From assembly GCA_019096065.1 (NCBI GenBank), contig JAGUCH010000009.1:5032001-5096000 (forward strand): DNA of 64,000 bases. Reading direction: 5' to 3'. Under the pieces are notes generated by a model. The model worked only from the letters and a program-made list of their open reading frames with translations. It searched no databases and was not told the origin of the DNA. Of this stretch, positions 45,536 to 57,900 are shown piece by piece. Numbering within the stretch: position 1 is the first letter of the stretch; each line of letters opens with the position of its first letter. A program made the position numbers and the translations under genes. The DNA comes from Paracyclopina nana (taxonomy: Eukaryota > Arthropoda > Copepoda > Cyclopoida > Cyclopettidae).

Positions 45536-48500
45536 GTGAAGAAGAACTGCCAGTGTTTCGCCCCTTTACCAGGGACGAGCTATCCGCAATTGAAAACCGA
45601 ATTTTCGAGAATAAACTAGCAGCCAAAAAGAAGGCAGAACGGAGAGACAGGAACATCGCTGTAAAATACATTTCCCTGCGTAAAAATACATATGATCGTT
45701 CAATCTCTTTCCAGGAATATGGAGAAGGCGCGCGAGCTCGTAAAATGTACGAAAACGACTCGGATGAGGATGAGGAAGAGGAGGAGGAGGATCTGGAGCC
45801 CAACCAGAAGCTGCAGCAGGGCAATGACTTGCCCCGGCGGTTTGGCACGTTCCCAATGCACCTCGCATCCACGCCGATCGTGGACATTGATCCGTACTAC
45901 AAGGATCGGCCAACCTTCATTGTGATCTCCAGTGGCATGAGCATTTTCCGCTTCTCCGCGGGCAAAGCCTTTTTCCTCCTCTCCCCATTCCACCCGATCC
46001 GCAGGATCGCCATTCGCGTCCTGGTGCATCCCATTTTCAGCCTGATCGTCATCCTCACCATTCTGTTCAATTGCTACGTCATGATCCTCCCAGACTCGGA
46101 ATGGACGAACGCGTCGGAGGTCCTTTTCACCGCCATCTACACGTACGAGTCGGGCGTGAAATTGCTCGCACGTGGCTTTTTCATCGACGATTTCTCGTAC
46201 TTGCGCGACGCCTGGAACTGGCTGGACTTCATGGTGATCCTCATGTCCTACGTCACCATCGCCATAGACTTGGGCAGCTTCTCGGCTCTCAGGACTTTTC
46301 GAGTGTTTCGAGCCCTCAAGTCAGTGGCAGTGATTCCTGGGCTCAAAACTATTGTCAGCGCTGTCATCTACTCGGTCAAGAATCTGAGGGACGTCATCAT
46401 CTTGACCCTCTTCGGGCTGGCCTTTTTCGCCCTGCTTGGCCTCCAGTTCTACATGGGAGTGTTGTCCCAAATTTGCATCGCCGAGTACTTGAGCCCGCCC
46501 AAGAATAACCTGTTCTGGACGAATTATGACGATGACCTCTGGTTTGCTCACATGTCCAACCAGTCCAATTGGATCATCCATCCAGAATTGGGGAAATACA
46601 TCCGATGCGGCAACAGCAGCGGGGCTGGGGTCTGCCCACCTGACACGGTCTGCTTAGCAGTGAGTTCCTTTATTTGCATTTAAAATCAATTTGGGCCTGA
46701 AGACTATGTTAATTGCATAGTTTCCCCAATTGGCTTACAGCGAAGCGGTGATGTACCCACGTAAATCACAATTAAAGCATGAAAACATATGATTTTGTCC
46801 GCGAAAGCCCCAATTACGAAGAAAGCTGTAAAAAAAAGTCAATACTACCAAATTATTCAGTAACGCCCGTTTGTTTTTTCAGGGCTTCGGGCCTAACCCC
46901 AACTATGGCTACACGAGCTTTGACAACATTTTGTATGCCTATTTGTGCGCTTTTCGCCTGATGACTCAAGACTTCTGGGAAAGCCTGTACCAAATCACGC
47001 TGCGGACAGCCGGCCCATGGCACATAATTTTCTTCATGTTCAATATTTTCCTTGGCTCGTTCTACCTCATCAACTTGATTTTGGCCATAGTGGCCATGTC
47101 CTATGACGAATTGCAGCGCGTGGCCGAGGAAGAGGCGAGAAAGTAAGAAACATTCGGCCTTGTACACCACTGGTACCCAGTAATTGCTGGCCTCAAAGGT
47201 CACGTGGCGTGCTGCTGCACCACCTCCACCCAAATACTGTAATTAAGGATTAAAGCATGCAAGAAGTAGCCATGTGGGAAAATGCTTCCATTGCTGCTTG
47301 AAAAAAGCCTCAGTATTGATTGGTGGGAAAACTGCACACACTGTTAGAAATTTCACACTCCTCTTTCATAGAACGCACAACGAATATCCAATGTTTTGCA
47401 AGCCTTGAGGCAGAAATGTCCCTGCATAATTTATGATAAGACGAGCTATTAAGCCAAATGACTGCAGCCCTACTTCATATACCAATCTTAATAGGGAGCT
47501 CGAGGAATTGGAGGCCATTCGACAGGCCGAAGAAAAGGCCCTGGTTCAAGCCGAGGTGGCCGCTCAAGAGGCCGCCATTGGCCTCAACCTGTTCGACGAT
47601 GACCCCGACCTCGACGAAGTCTCGATACATACAGATACAGACGGTGAAAAGCAGTTCACCACACCCTCAACCAGAAGCCTCAGCCGAGATGAAAAGGTCT
47701 CACCAGAGGAGCCCGCCTTTCGAGACTCGTTCAAGGACCCCACACAGCCTCTGTCGGCCTCCATTCGGCCTCCCAGCGACTTCCCACAAGCAAGAAGAAA
47801 ATCCACCGATGGCATGACCAACTCAGCCTTACAAAGACACGTATGTTGACTTTTTTCACTGGCGTAAATGCCATACTATTTAGCTTTGGCCTGGCAATCG
47901 ATCGATGCATGACTCAGAATACCTTCTAGCTTTTTTATATGATTAATGCAAAAAACGGCCATTATTGGGAGTATCAAAAGCCACAACAATTAAAAAATTG
48001 AGCTCCATTTCCCAGCGTAAAAGACCACATATAGGCATATTTTCTCTGAGCACTTAGCTACGAATAATGTACCAGCGCAAACGGGGTCTTCGAACTCAAT
48101 TGCTGATTTATGTATTTGAAAGCCACGCGTACTGCTTACACCGGTTGGCACCAAATCTCTCTAGTGGAGCAAATGGGCACAAAGCCCCTACTTTCTCCGC
48201 CTAATAGCACTCCTGTTGTACACTGGCATATTAATTTGTTTTTGTGAGGCATGACCAATATGCTGCCAGGCCAAAAGTGTTGCTTTTTTCGTCGTACATC
48301 GATTTTGAGCCATTTATTCATGTAATTTTTTCCAAAGGACGTGAGTGTTTTGAAAGACATTGTGGACAGCGTGAGTCCCACCATTCCATCAAGAATGAGC
48401 TTCTATGTTGACGAGGAGGAAGATGATGACGATGATGAGAAGCTGGCTAAGCTAAAGTCGAAAATTGCAAATGGCGCACTCAGCGTGCTGAACATTTTGT

Positions 48501-51500
48501 GCGTATGGGACTGCGCCAACATTTGGATCAGAATCAGCGAATTCCTCGCATTCATCGTTTTTGACCCATTCACCGAGCTCTTCATTACGCTGTGCATCGT
48601 AGTCAATGTGATTTTCATGGCAATGGATCACTACAATATCGATTACGACGATAATGGTGGCATGTGAGTAGCACAGCGGAGAAATAACGCAGGTCAATTA
48701 ATTGCCTGAATTTCAGGTCGCCCTTTTTCACCCAATTGCTGGTCAATGGCAATTACTTTTTCACGGCCATTTTTGCGGTCGAGTCCTTTTCCAAGCTTGC
48801 AGCCATGAGTCCAAGATACTTCTTTGCGGTAATCCAAAGAATGCACTTTTCAATTGAGGGGACGAAACTAACATGTTTCCTTTAATGCAGAGTGGATGGA
48901 ACATTTTTGACTTCATCATTGTTGTCTTTTCCTTTGTGGAAATTCTGGCCGAAGGCATATCTGGCCTGTCAATGCTCAGATCCTTCAGGCTGTTGAGGGT
49001 CTTCAAACTGGCCAAGTCCTGGAAATCCCTGAACGACATCCTTACCATCATGGTGAACACAGTGGGAGCCCTGTCCAACCTCACGTTTGTGCTGCTCATC
49101 ATCATCTTCATATTTGCTGTCATGGGCATGCAGCTCTTTGGCAAGGAGTACTTTGACAAAGTCTGCGCCAAGTGGGACTGTGACATGCCCAGGTGGAACT
49201 TTACAGACTTTTTCCACAGCTTCATGATTGTCTTCAGAGTGCTCTGTGGCGAGTGGATCGAGTCCATGTGGGACTGCATTCAGGTGGCTGGGCCAACTTG
49301 TGTGCCCTACTTCTTTGCCACAGTCCTCGTGGCCAATTTGGTCATCCTCAACCTCTTTTTGGCCCTACTCCTCAGTAGCTTCGCTGACATGGGTGGCAAC
49401 AATGCCGAGGATGATGAGCCGGACAAAATGCAGATTGCCATGGCCAGAATCAGGAGGTACAAGGCTGCCATCAAGGACTTTTTGAGGCCCAGCAATATGG
49501 CAAAAATGTTCAGAAGGAAGAAGATTGCTGCTGACAAGCCAATGCCAATAGCAATCAATGGCAATGGAGTGCACCACCATGACCAAAACACTCTAAGCCT
49601 CAACCAAATGAACGGGCTGAAATATGAGACCTCCTCCCCAGGGCTGATAGAGCAGAATGGTACTATGTACCCAGTCAAGGAGCATTTGATGAATAATTTC
49701 CATGCCAAAATTGGCCAAGACATGGACCTCAACATTCCTCCATACCAAAAAGACACTTTTTCCAAGGCTGACATTCTAGTGGTGCATGATGATGATGATG
49801 AAGATGCTGATGATGAGCGGTCAATGAATCCTTACAAGGATTACCCAGAGGAAATATTCGCTGAGGAAGTTTACTATTATCCAGTGGATGAGGTTGTGGT
49901 GGAAGACTGTTGCCCAGCATCAGTCTATGTTAAATTGCCATGCTGCATGCATGACCACCTTCCCTTCTGGCAGGTATGGCATTTGCATATGAATGCCTTG
50001 ATCAACCCTTGACCAATCTGCTTCTTTCAGGTGTGGAACAGGCATAGGCTCCTAGCATCCAAGCTGATTGAGAACAAATACTTTGAGACCATTGTCCTTG
50101 TTCTCATCCTGGTGTCAAGCTTTGTCATGACCCTAGAAGATATTTGGTTTGATACCAAGCATTCTTTGAATGATATTTTATACTACTTGGACAGAATTCT
50201 GACAGTGGTCTTCTTCTTGGAGACAACTCTCAAGCTGTTTGCCATGGGCTTTGTGGCCTACTTTGGGAATGCTTGGTGCTGGCTGGACTTTGTGATTGTG
50301 GCAGTCTCCTTGGTTAATTTTGGAGCCAGCCTGCTTGGCTTTGGAAACATTTCCATTTTCAAGACTATGAGAACCTTGAGAGCCCTCAGACCACTAAGGG
50401 CTATGGCAAAAATGGAAGGTAACATTGCAGCAGTCTAAACATGAATTAGCTGATCTAATTGTGCTTATTTTAAGGCATGAAAGTGGTAGTCAATGCCCTG
50501 ATAGGAGCAACACCCAGCATTGTGAATGTGCTCCTAGTGTGTCTCATCTTTTGGCTGATTTTTGCCATCATTGGAGTCAACACTTTTATGGGGAAATTCT
50601 ACAAATGTGTCAACACTCAGACTGGGGAAAAGTACAGCCATGAGGTGATTCCAAACAAAATCATTTGCCTCGAGGAGAAGGCCAAAGGGGAGCCAGCAGA
50701 CTGGGTGAACTCTTGGGTCACTTTTGACAATGTCATGATGGCATACCTGTCCCTGCTTCAGGTTGCCACCTGGAAAGGCTGGATTGATGTGATGAATGAT
50801 GCCATTGACACAGTTGAGAGGGGCAATCAGCCACACAGAGAGGTCAACATCTACATGTACCTCTACTTTGTCTTTTTCATTGTCTTTGGGAGCTTCTTCA
50901 CCCTCAATCTCCTGGTTGGTGTGATCATTGACAAGTTCAACGAGCAGAAGAACAAGGGCGGATCCTCGCTTGACCAATTCATGACCGAAGATCAGAAGAA
51001 ATACATAGCAGCGATGAAGAAGGCTTCCAACAAGAAACCGCTGAAATCTCTCCCCAGGCCATTCTGGAGACCTCAGGCCATCGTCTTTGGAGTGATCACC
51101 AACAAAAAGTTTGACATGATCATCATGGGCTTCATTGGGCTCAACATGGTGACCATGATGTGTGACCACTACCAGCAGACTCCAACCTGGACCATGGTCT
51201 TGGACAACTTCAACTTGTTCTTCATTGTCATTTTCACGGCTGAAATGTTGCTCAAGATATTTGCTCTGAGGCAGCACTACTTCACAGAGCCTTGGAACCT
51301 GTTTGACTTCATTGTAGTCATTCTGTCGCTGGGAGGCCTCTTCCTAAGTGACCTCATTGAAAAGTACTTTGTTTCGCCTACCTTGCTGAGAGTGGTGAGA
51401 GTGGCCAAGATTGGCAGAGTGCTGAGGTTGATCAAGGGAGCCAAAGGCATCCGAACACTTCTCTTTTCACTGGTGATGGCCTTCCCAGCCTTGGCCAACA

Positions 51501-52571
51501 TTTGTCTTCTCCTGTTCCTTGTCATGTTCATCTTCAGTGTGTTTGGCATGTCACTGTTCAAAAATGTCAAAATCAGGCCAGGCTTTGATGATGCTCACAA
51601 CTTCCAAACATTTGGAAGCACCTTCACCCTTTTGTTTCAGGTAATTTAAAAATTGAGCATTAATTCAATTTAAATTATTGTAGTTGAAATGAAATTGAAA
51701 TCATTTTATGAACATTTTAAATTTCAATCTAAATTATTATGGTTGAATATTTTAGATTTGCACATCAGCTGGATGGTCAGATGCCTTTCTGGCAATAGCC
51801 AACGAGAATGACTGCGACCCACCAGATGAGAATACTGGTAAATCTGGCAATTGTGGAAATTACATGGCTGGAAGCATGTACATCATTCTGTACTTGGTTC
51901 TCAGTTTCCTTGTCATTGTCAACATGTACATTGCTGTCATCTTGGAAAACTACTCTCAGGTAAATTGATATAACACTCCTTAAGAGGACAATTGTTTATG
52001 ATTTGCCCTAAGGCCGTGTCTGATGTCCAAGAGGGAATCACCGAGGAGGACTACGACTTGTTCTATGAGATTTGGCAGGAGTTTGATCCGAATGGAACGC
52101 AATACATGCCTTATGACCACTTGGACGAGTTTCTGGACGTCCTCGAGCCTCCATTACAGATCAAAAAGCCAAACAAGTATAAGGTCATTCAAATGGACGT
52201 GCCCATCGTCAAATTCACGCATCCCACTGAGGGCACCGTCATGGAAGACGCCATTTTCTGCGCAGACATTCTCGACATTTTGACGCAAGACTTTTTTGCT
52301 CGCAGGAGCACAAATCCCATCTCAGAGTCAGAGAACGACCATCACGTGGAAGAAGTAAAGGTAGCCCATGAACATATGTATTTCGAAGCCAGCAAAAGTA
52401 AAGTTTTGAAATCTTCCACAGGTGTCTACTTTCGCGGATAGGCCTGGCTACGAAAGGGTGTCATCAACGCTGCAGAAACAGCGCGAATACTACTGTGGAA
52501 CTCTCATCAAACGCGCTTGGAAGCATCACAGGCAATCCCGAAGCGGATTGTCCAGTAAAAAATTCCTGTAG
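45526..52571 (+). CDS. para: Voltage-gated sodium channel alpha subunit (para-type Nav1)
   Basis: Twelve exons: 45526–45660, 45715–46659, 46883–47142, 47495–47840, 48338–48663, 48717–48828, 48891–49973, 50031–50418, 50475–51640, 51756–51959, 52013–52360 and 52422–52571; 1820 residues. Four six-helix domains are present with charged S4 helices (for example [14 protein letters not shown] and [19 protein letters not shown]). The selectivity filter is D390, E829, K1299, A1592: the DEKA of Nav1 sodium channels. An aromatic residue after D390 (QDFWE) favours tetrodotoxin sensitivity. The domain III–IV gate reads [11 protein letters not shown], with Gln in place of the usual Ile/Met. The C-terminus keeps the EF-like region ([13 protein letters not shown]), [17 protein letters not shown] and an IQ-like helix, then ends soon after, shorter than fly para. 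The 54-base first intron keeps frame, so its retention would add 18 residues. It makes the neuronal and muscle action potential. Confidence 0.96.
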
Positions 52572-53762
52572 AGCTGCTTTAATTTGGGCCCATTTGGAGC
52601 TCACACACTGTGATACTATTTTGGTAGAGAAAAATATACGCAATGCAGCGGAAAGCAGACTCAGTATTTCACGCAACCTTCACGCAAAAATTGGGGGGAA
52701 ATTCGCCAAGTGAATTTTTTTGGAAAAATGTGCAGCCACGAAAATACGAAAATCGGAAGGGTTCTTAAATGAAGACATTTGGGTGAAAAGGCTTGTTGGT
52801 GTAATTTCGTCTTTATTGCATCTTGAGGCTATTTTCAGACTGGTTTTGTTTGAGGTGCAAAGTCAAAAGATTACCTCATTTACGAGCTGGGTTCTCAGGT
52901 CAGAAATGAGCAGTGAGCTTTGAGCTACTTGGCTATGCTAATTATCCACCAGGCGCCAATTTACTGCGGAAAACAAGACTGAAACCAACCTTTTTTACTC
53001 GCTATTACTATGAAAATTAAGCTACATGGTATGTTTATGACAAAGTGCCTGAAGTAAGCTGCTGCAGCCATATTTTTGGCTACTTGAGCAGTTGGCTGAA
53101 TTGGGAAAAAAGCAGTTAATTGAGCCAAGATTGAAGCTAGGGAATTTTATGTCGAAAGTGCGCAAATGCCCAGAGCAAAGCAGTTAAAAAGGAAGGGTTG
53201 AACAACGGTCAAGTTCTCCAAAGCTAGCTGACTTCATCATCATGAAAGGCTTCTGAAGATAAAAGCTAATTGACTGCTTGGCTGATAAATCGACTTGATA
53301 CCCAATACCTTCACATAAATCAGCGCCTGCTCAACTAAAAACCAACCTTGCCTAATGGATTTGGCCAATAAAAATGGATCAATGCTACTCAAACAAATAA
53401 ATGGCTCATCTAAATTCCACCATGCAATATAATATATGAGGCTCAAAAATAGCGAAAAACGCCTTTTTTAACCCTGAAAAGGCAGACATGGAAAAAAATT
53501 ATCTGGGCCGTTTTGATCATCATATTATAGCCGAGACAGCAAGCAAAAAATTGCTTTTGATTATGCCACTTGTGGACGCGCTCGAAAATGGGAAAACATG
53601 ATCTTTTGAAAAACGCACCCACCGCCTTTCGCGCCGCCATTCGCCGTTCGCAGATTTCGCCAGTCGCGGCGCAGAAAATGAGCGCGCACCTTGCGCCAGG
53701 CAGAAAAAACACCTGTGAATTCGAAAAAGGGCAAAATAGTCTAAAGCCAACATTCGCTACAA
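52572..53762. other. 3' UTR of sodium channel and spacer upstream of eyegone-like gene
   Basis: About 1.2 kb. No canonical AATAAA directly follows the channel stop; several AT-rich stretches occur later. The last 200 bases before ATG 53763 are richer in G+C (near 53625–53700) and may hold the leader or promoter of the Pax gene. No other gene is recognised. Confidence 0.45.
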
Positions 53763-54939
53763 ATGGTTGCGCTTTCTCAGCCAATTCTCACAATGGATCA
53801 CTCCTCAATTCCAACTTCGATGGCTGCCGTTTACGCAGCTCAACTCCAACATCGGCAACTTTTCGAGCTGCAGCAAAGGTATTTGGCTGCTGCGAGGATT
53901 GCAGCCTTGCAAAATGGCCTCGCCTCTCCGCCCACCTCAGCTAACAGTGGAGGGGCCATGGGCAGCCGGGCCCCTGGCACAGTGGGCGGGTCGAAGCCCA
54001 AGGTGGCCACGCCCGAAGTTGTGAACAAAATCGAGGGCTACAAGCGCGAAAATCCCACAATTTTCGCGTGGGAGATTCGCGAGAGATTAATCTCGGATGG
54101 TGAGTAAATTTGAAAATGCCTTAAAAAACGTAAGCCTCAAAGCTGGTATTTTTTGAATAGGCGTGTGCACAAACAGCTCCGCGCCCAGTGTGTCGAGCAT
54201 AAACCGAATCTTGCGAAATCGGGCCGCTGAGCGAGCCTCCGAGGAATTCAGCCGGGCAGCCTCGAATTTCGGCCCATTTTACCACCCTCATGCCCCTCAA
54301 TGGGCGAGCCCACCAAGGCACTTTCAGCAGCAAATCCCACCTCCATTATTGCCCTTGGTCAACGCCACGAGGGAAGCCAGCTTGAGCCCGGCCAAAATGT
54401 CGGAAAGCTCCCATTTGAAAGATGACCTCGAGGACTCGGAAGAAGAGAGCAAGCCTCAATTCCGCCGAAGTCGAAGCACTTTCAGCCAAAGTCAGCTGAA
54501 ACACTTAGAAAGGGAATTCGACCACAGCCATTACCCTGATCTCAAGACACGCGAGGACTTGTCGGAAAAAACCGGCCTGTCCGAGGCCAGAATTCAGGTG
54601 AGGAGAAATGTCCTACTGCTAATGAACTGGTGTGAAAAAAACTTATTAATTCAGGTTTGGTTCTCCAACAGGAGAGCAAAATGGCGGAGGCATCACCAGC
54701 AGCAGCCATCATCTCAGCAGCTGCAGACGCAGCAGCCAAATGCTTCCAACACAGCAGTTCTGAACAACTTGTTCAGGCCTTACGAGATGCTGAACACTTT
54801 AATGATGGCAGGATTGACTGGCATCCCTGGGAGAACCGCCAGTCCCTATTCCGCCCCTGGATCACCAAAGGAAAACATGCAAAAGAAAGCCTCCGATGAG
54901 GACCAAACAGATGTGGAGGAAGACTTGGATGTAGATTAA
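53763..54939 (+). CDS. eyg: Eyegone-like Pax transcription factor (partial paired domain plus homeodomain)
   Basis: Three exons, 53763–54099, 54161–54597 and 54655–54939, encode 352 residues. ATG 53763 is taken as the start (a second in-frame ATG lies at 53793). The paired domain is reduced to the RED part: [35 protein letters not shown], then [18 protein letters not shown]. This reduction is the trait of eyegone/twin of eyegone. A paired-type homeodomain (about 213–272) follows: [19 protein letters not shown] to [14 protein letters not shown], with intron 2 between IQ and VWFSN. The C-terminus is short with an acidic end (EEDLDVD). Eyegone promotes eye-disc growth and salivary duct patterning in flies. 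Poly(A) signal 54975–54980. Confidence 0.92.
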
Positions 54940-57900
54940 TTTATTCACGTTTCTGGAAATGCACGTCAGCTTTAAATAAACGAAACGCAGCCCTCAAAAT
55001 AGAAACTGCGACCATTCATAAAAAAAACCAGGCGGAAAGACACTTGTACTAGATGTGATACGAAAAGCGAGCATTTTGACGTCACAACCTCAGTGTTCAA
55101 ATAGATAATTCAATATTTTGCCATATAAATATATGAACAGCACCCTGATCGCGAAATCACATTTAAAATGCGGTGTTTATCTAAGTTTTTAAAACCAAAT
55201 TCACCTCAGCCTTCAGCGACTTATTTTTTGGCAAACATAATTATAAAGAAATCTTTGGAAACTCAAAAATCTATAAACTCAATGATATTTATCCAGACTT
55301 TCGCAGAACCTGAACAAAAAAAAAGCATTGCATAGATGAACACCACATTCATGTTGGTGTCATGCTGCAGGAAAACACGTGTGAAATCACTAAATTTGCC
55401 TATTTACATCACTTCGCATCAGTGTTAGACTTGCGTCATGCACAATTCTCGGCAGAGAGGAAAACTGGTGGCTTACCACGATCATTTATTCAGCTAGGTC
55501 AGAGCTGAAATCGTGGTATGCCAGTTAAGGAGTCTGGTCATTGAATTTCAGACGCATTTGTTAACCCCTTTGTGGGGGCAGAATAAGGAGTCTAACAGAG
55601 ATGTTATGAGAAAAGACCTGGACAAGCTCATCCATAACCCTTATGATCAAGAGATCGCCTATTTTTCTTAGGCACCTAACTGCATCACATTTTCCGAGAG
55701 TGGTCAGAATTCATTCAAGCTGTGATTTTGAAAGGGGCCAGATTTGTTCATTGACAACAACAAAGTGCAAGGGCTTCAATGCGAGCTCTAATAGGATAGA
55801 TCAAGGCAGACTTGACAGTCGACGAATGGGTCACATTAGGGGACGAGATTTACATGAATGAAATTATAAACATCCCATCTCATCGTGGCCAACTATTGAG
55901 AGAGAGAGAGAGGTGAACAAGACCAGTCAAGCCAAAATGATGACGAAGTTAGCCCAAGTGAGCGGGGCTTGGAAAAAGATCGACTACGTTTGGGCCTATT
56001 CAAGCCCTAACTGTATCGCATCGTAATGACACTATTAATGTGGCGTTCATCTACTGAATCAAGATAATTTTTATCTTAGGAGAGTATTTCCAAAACATAA
56101 TTTTTAAAGAAATACTAATAACTATAATGACTAACTAGAATTTCTGAGCAGATAATTCCAGAGTAGCCCAAATGAAAAGCAAGCTGATAAAAAATTAAGT
56201 TATTTGCATTTGGTGCACAAAGCGAAGTTTTGTAAAAGTAAATAGTTGACTAAGAAGACGGGTGATGAAATTGGGTAGATCATATTGCATCGCCCCGCGG
56301 TCTTCCCGTTAAAGTATCAATTTCAGTCTCCCTTAGAAGGCAGGAAAGGGTTATAACAAGAAGTGGCCTCTTGATAAATAGAGCTTCATATTTCTGGTGG
56401 GGAACAATCAACCACCTGATGGGAGTTAACTCTTCAGATTTGTCATCAGCTGATTTTCTCAGTCAGCTGACAAGCTCAAAAGGCATGCCCAGTTACGGTT
56501 CAGAGCTTTGAATAAGAAGCCAGCTCAAAAATGGCTGTTGGTCCAGAAAAATCGAAAACGGAGCAATTATTTTTTCAGTTTTATTGGGGAGTAAGGAAGC
56601 TGAAGCAGCTGCCTTCCTCACTTACTGATGCTGATTTGGGTCGTGATCTTGAGGTAGCACTGCGGGGAAAGTGGGACAACAAACTGCTTGCACTACCTAA
56701 TTGGCTAAAATCTACCGTTTTTAATTATCATAATGAAGCATTGCTTTTTTCCATACATGACTTGAGCACCACATTGAATTGCAAGCTATTGAACTGAAAC
56801 TGGGCACTTTTAAGGCACACCTCAAAGGGGCCATTTTGGGGCCGAGTTTACCTCAGTGTGAGCGTGGAGTGAGATCAGCATCTTTTATTGCCTACACTTC
56901 AACTAGGTCTTTTGTAATCAGTAGGTGTATTATAGTGTAAAGCCGAGCAGCAAACCAGCTCCTGGATAATCGAAATGCTCCATTTTTTTTATTACTTCAT
57001 GGCCAAACACCACAATACTCTTTTTTTCAACAGCATGGCTACTTTGAGAAGACATTGCATTTTTCCAATTTTTTCCCATGGAGGCCACTCGATAAATAAG
57101 CTGTTATGACACATTTGAAAAAAAAGGTTTGCAGCTTTGTTTATTACAAATAGCGCACTGAGAACAAGTGTTTTTATCAGTACAACTGAAGTTGGAGAGA
57201 ATTAGCAAATGTGGACATAAGTGGCGCATTTGTTTCACGAAGCCAAACTATTCCCAAGAAAGCAAAAGGGATCAGATTTTTCTCAAGCGTCATGCAATGG
57301 AGCTTAAAAGTCGAAATCGAGTCCAAAATGGGCAACAAATTGCGCTTAACTAAATAAGGTCCTGATGGCTGTGTAGAGATAACCAATAAGAGGCAGGGCT
57401 TTAAATTAGCTTACTGCCCACTCGAGGCCCCTAAAAGATATTGCACATGGGCAATTTTTCACGAGATAAGACAACCCAGCCAAGATCAAGACATTAATAA
57501 TACCTAGCAAGACTTTGACTGACTTGACTTAACAAATCTCAGTTGCATTGTTCAATTTTTGCGGAAAAAAGCCATGTTGAAATCATACTGATTCAGAGCA
57601 TATTTATGATGTTTACTATATTCCAGCTGACATTTTCATGCATGTAAGCAAATTGAATTTATAGTAGAATAGTGCAATGAAACAATGGCGCGGGCGCTTG
57701 GAACAGCTAAAGTTCACTGGCTCTGGCTGCTCACGAGCATTGATGGGAGGTTCCAAAAGCTCACGCGCATCCAATGAGCTTTTAGTAGCTGAAGCCTCCG
57801 ACTAGTAACACAAAAGTGTAAATTGCATGCAAATGGTGGCGTTTTCACGCCTCGTGATTCAACACCGTCATCATATTCCACATTCAACGCTTGTTTTCAC

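Noticed and set aside
56531-56797. 88-codon ATG-initiated frame in the gene-free region
   Set aside because: Codon use is not absurd, but there is no known domain, no splice partner and no poly(A) signal nearby; not enough to call a gene.
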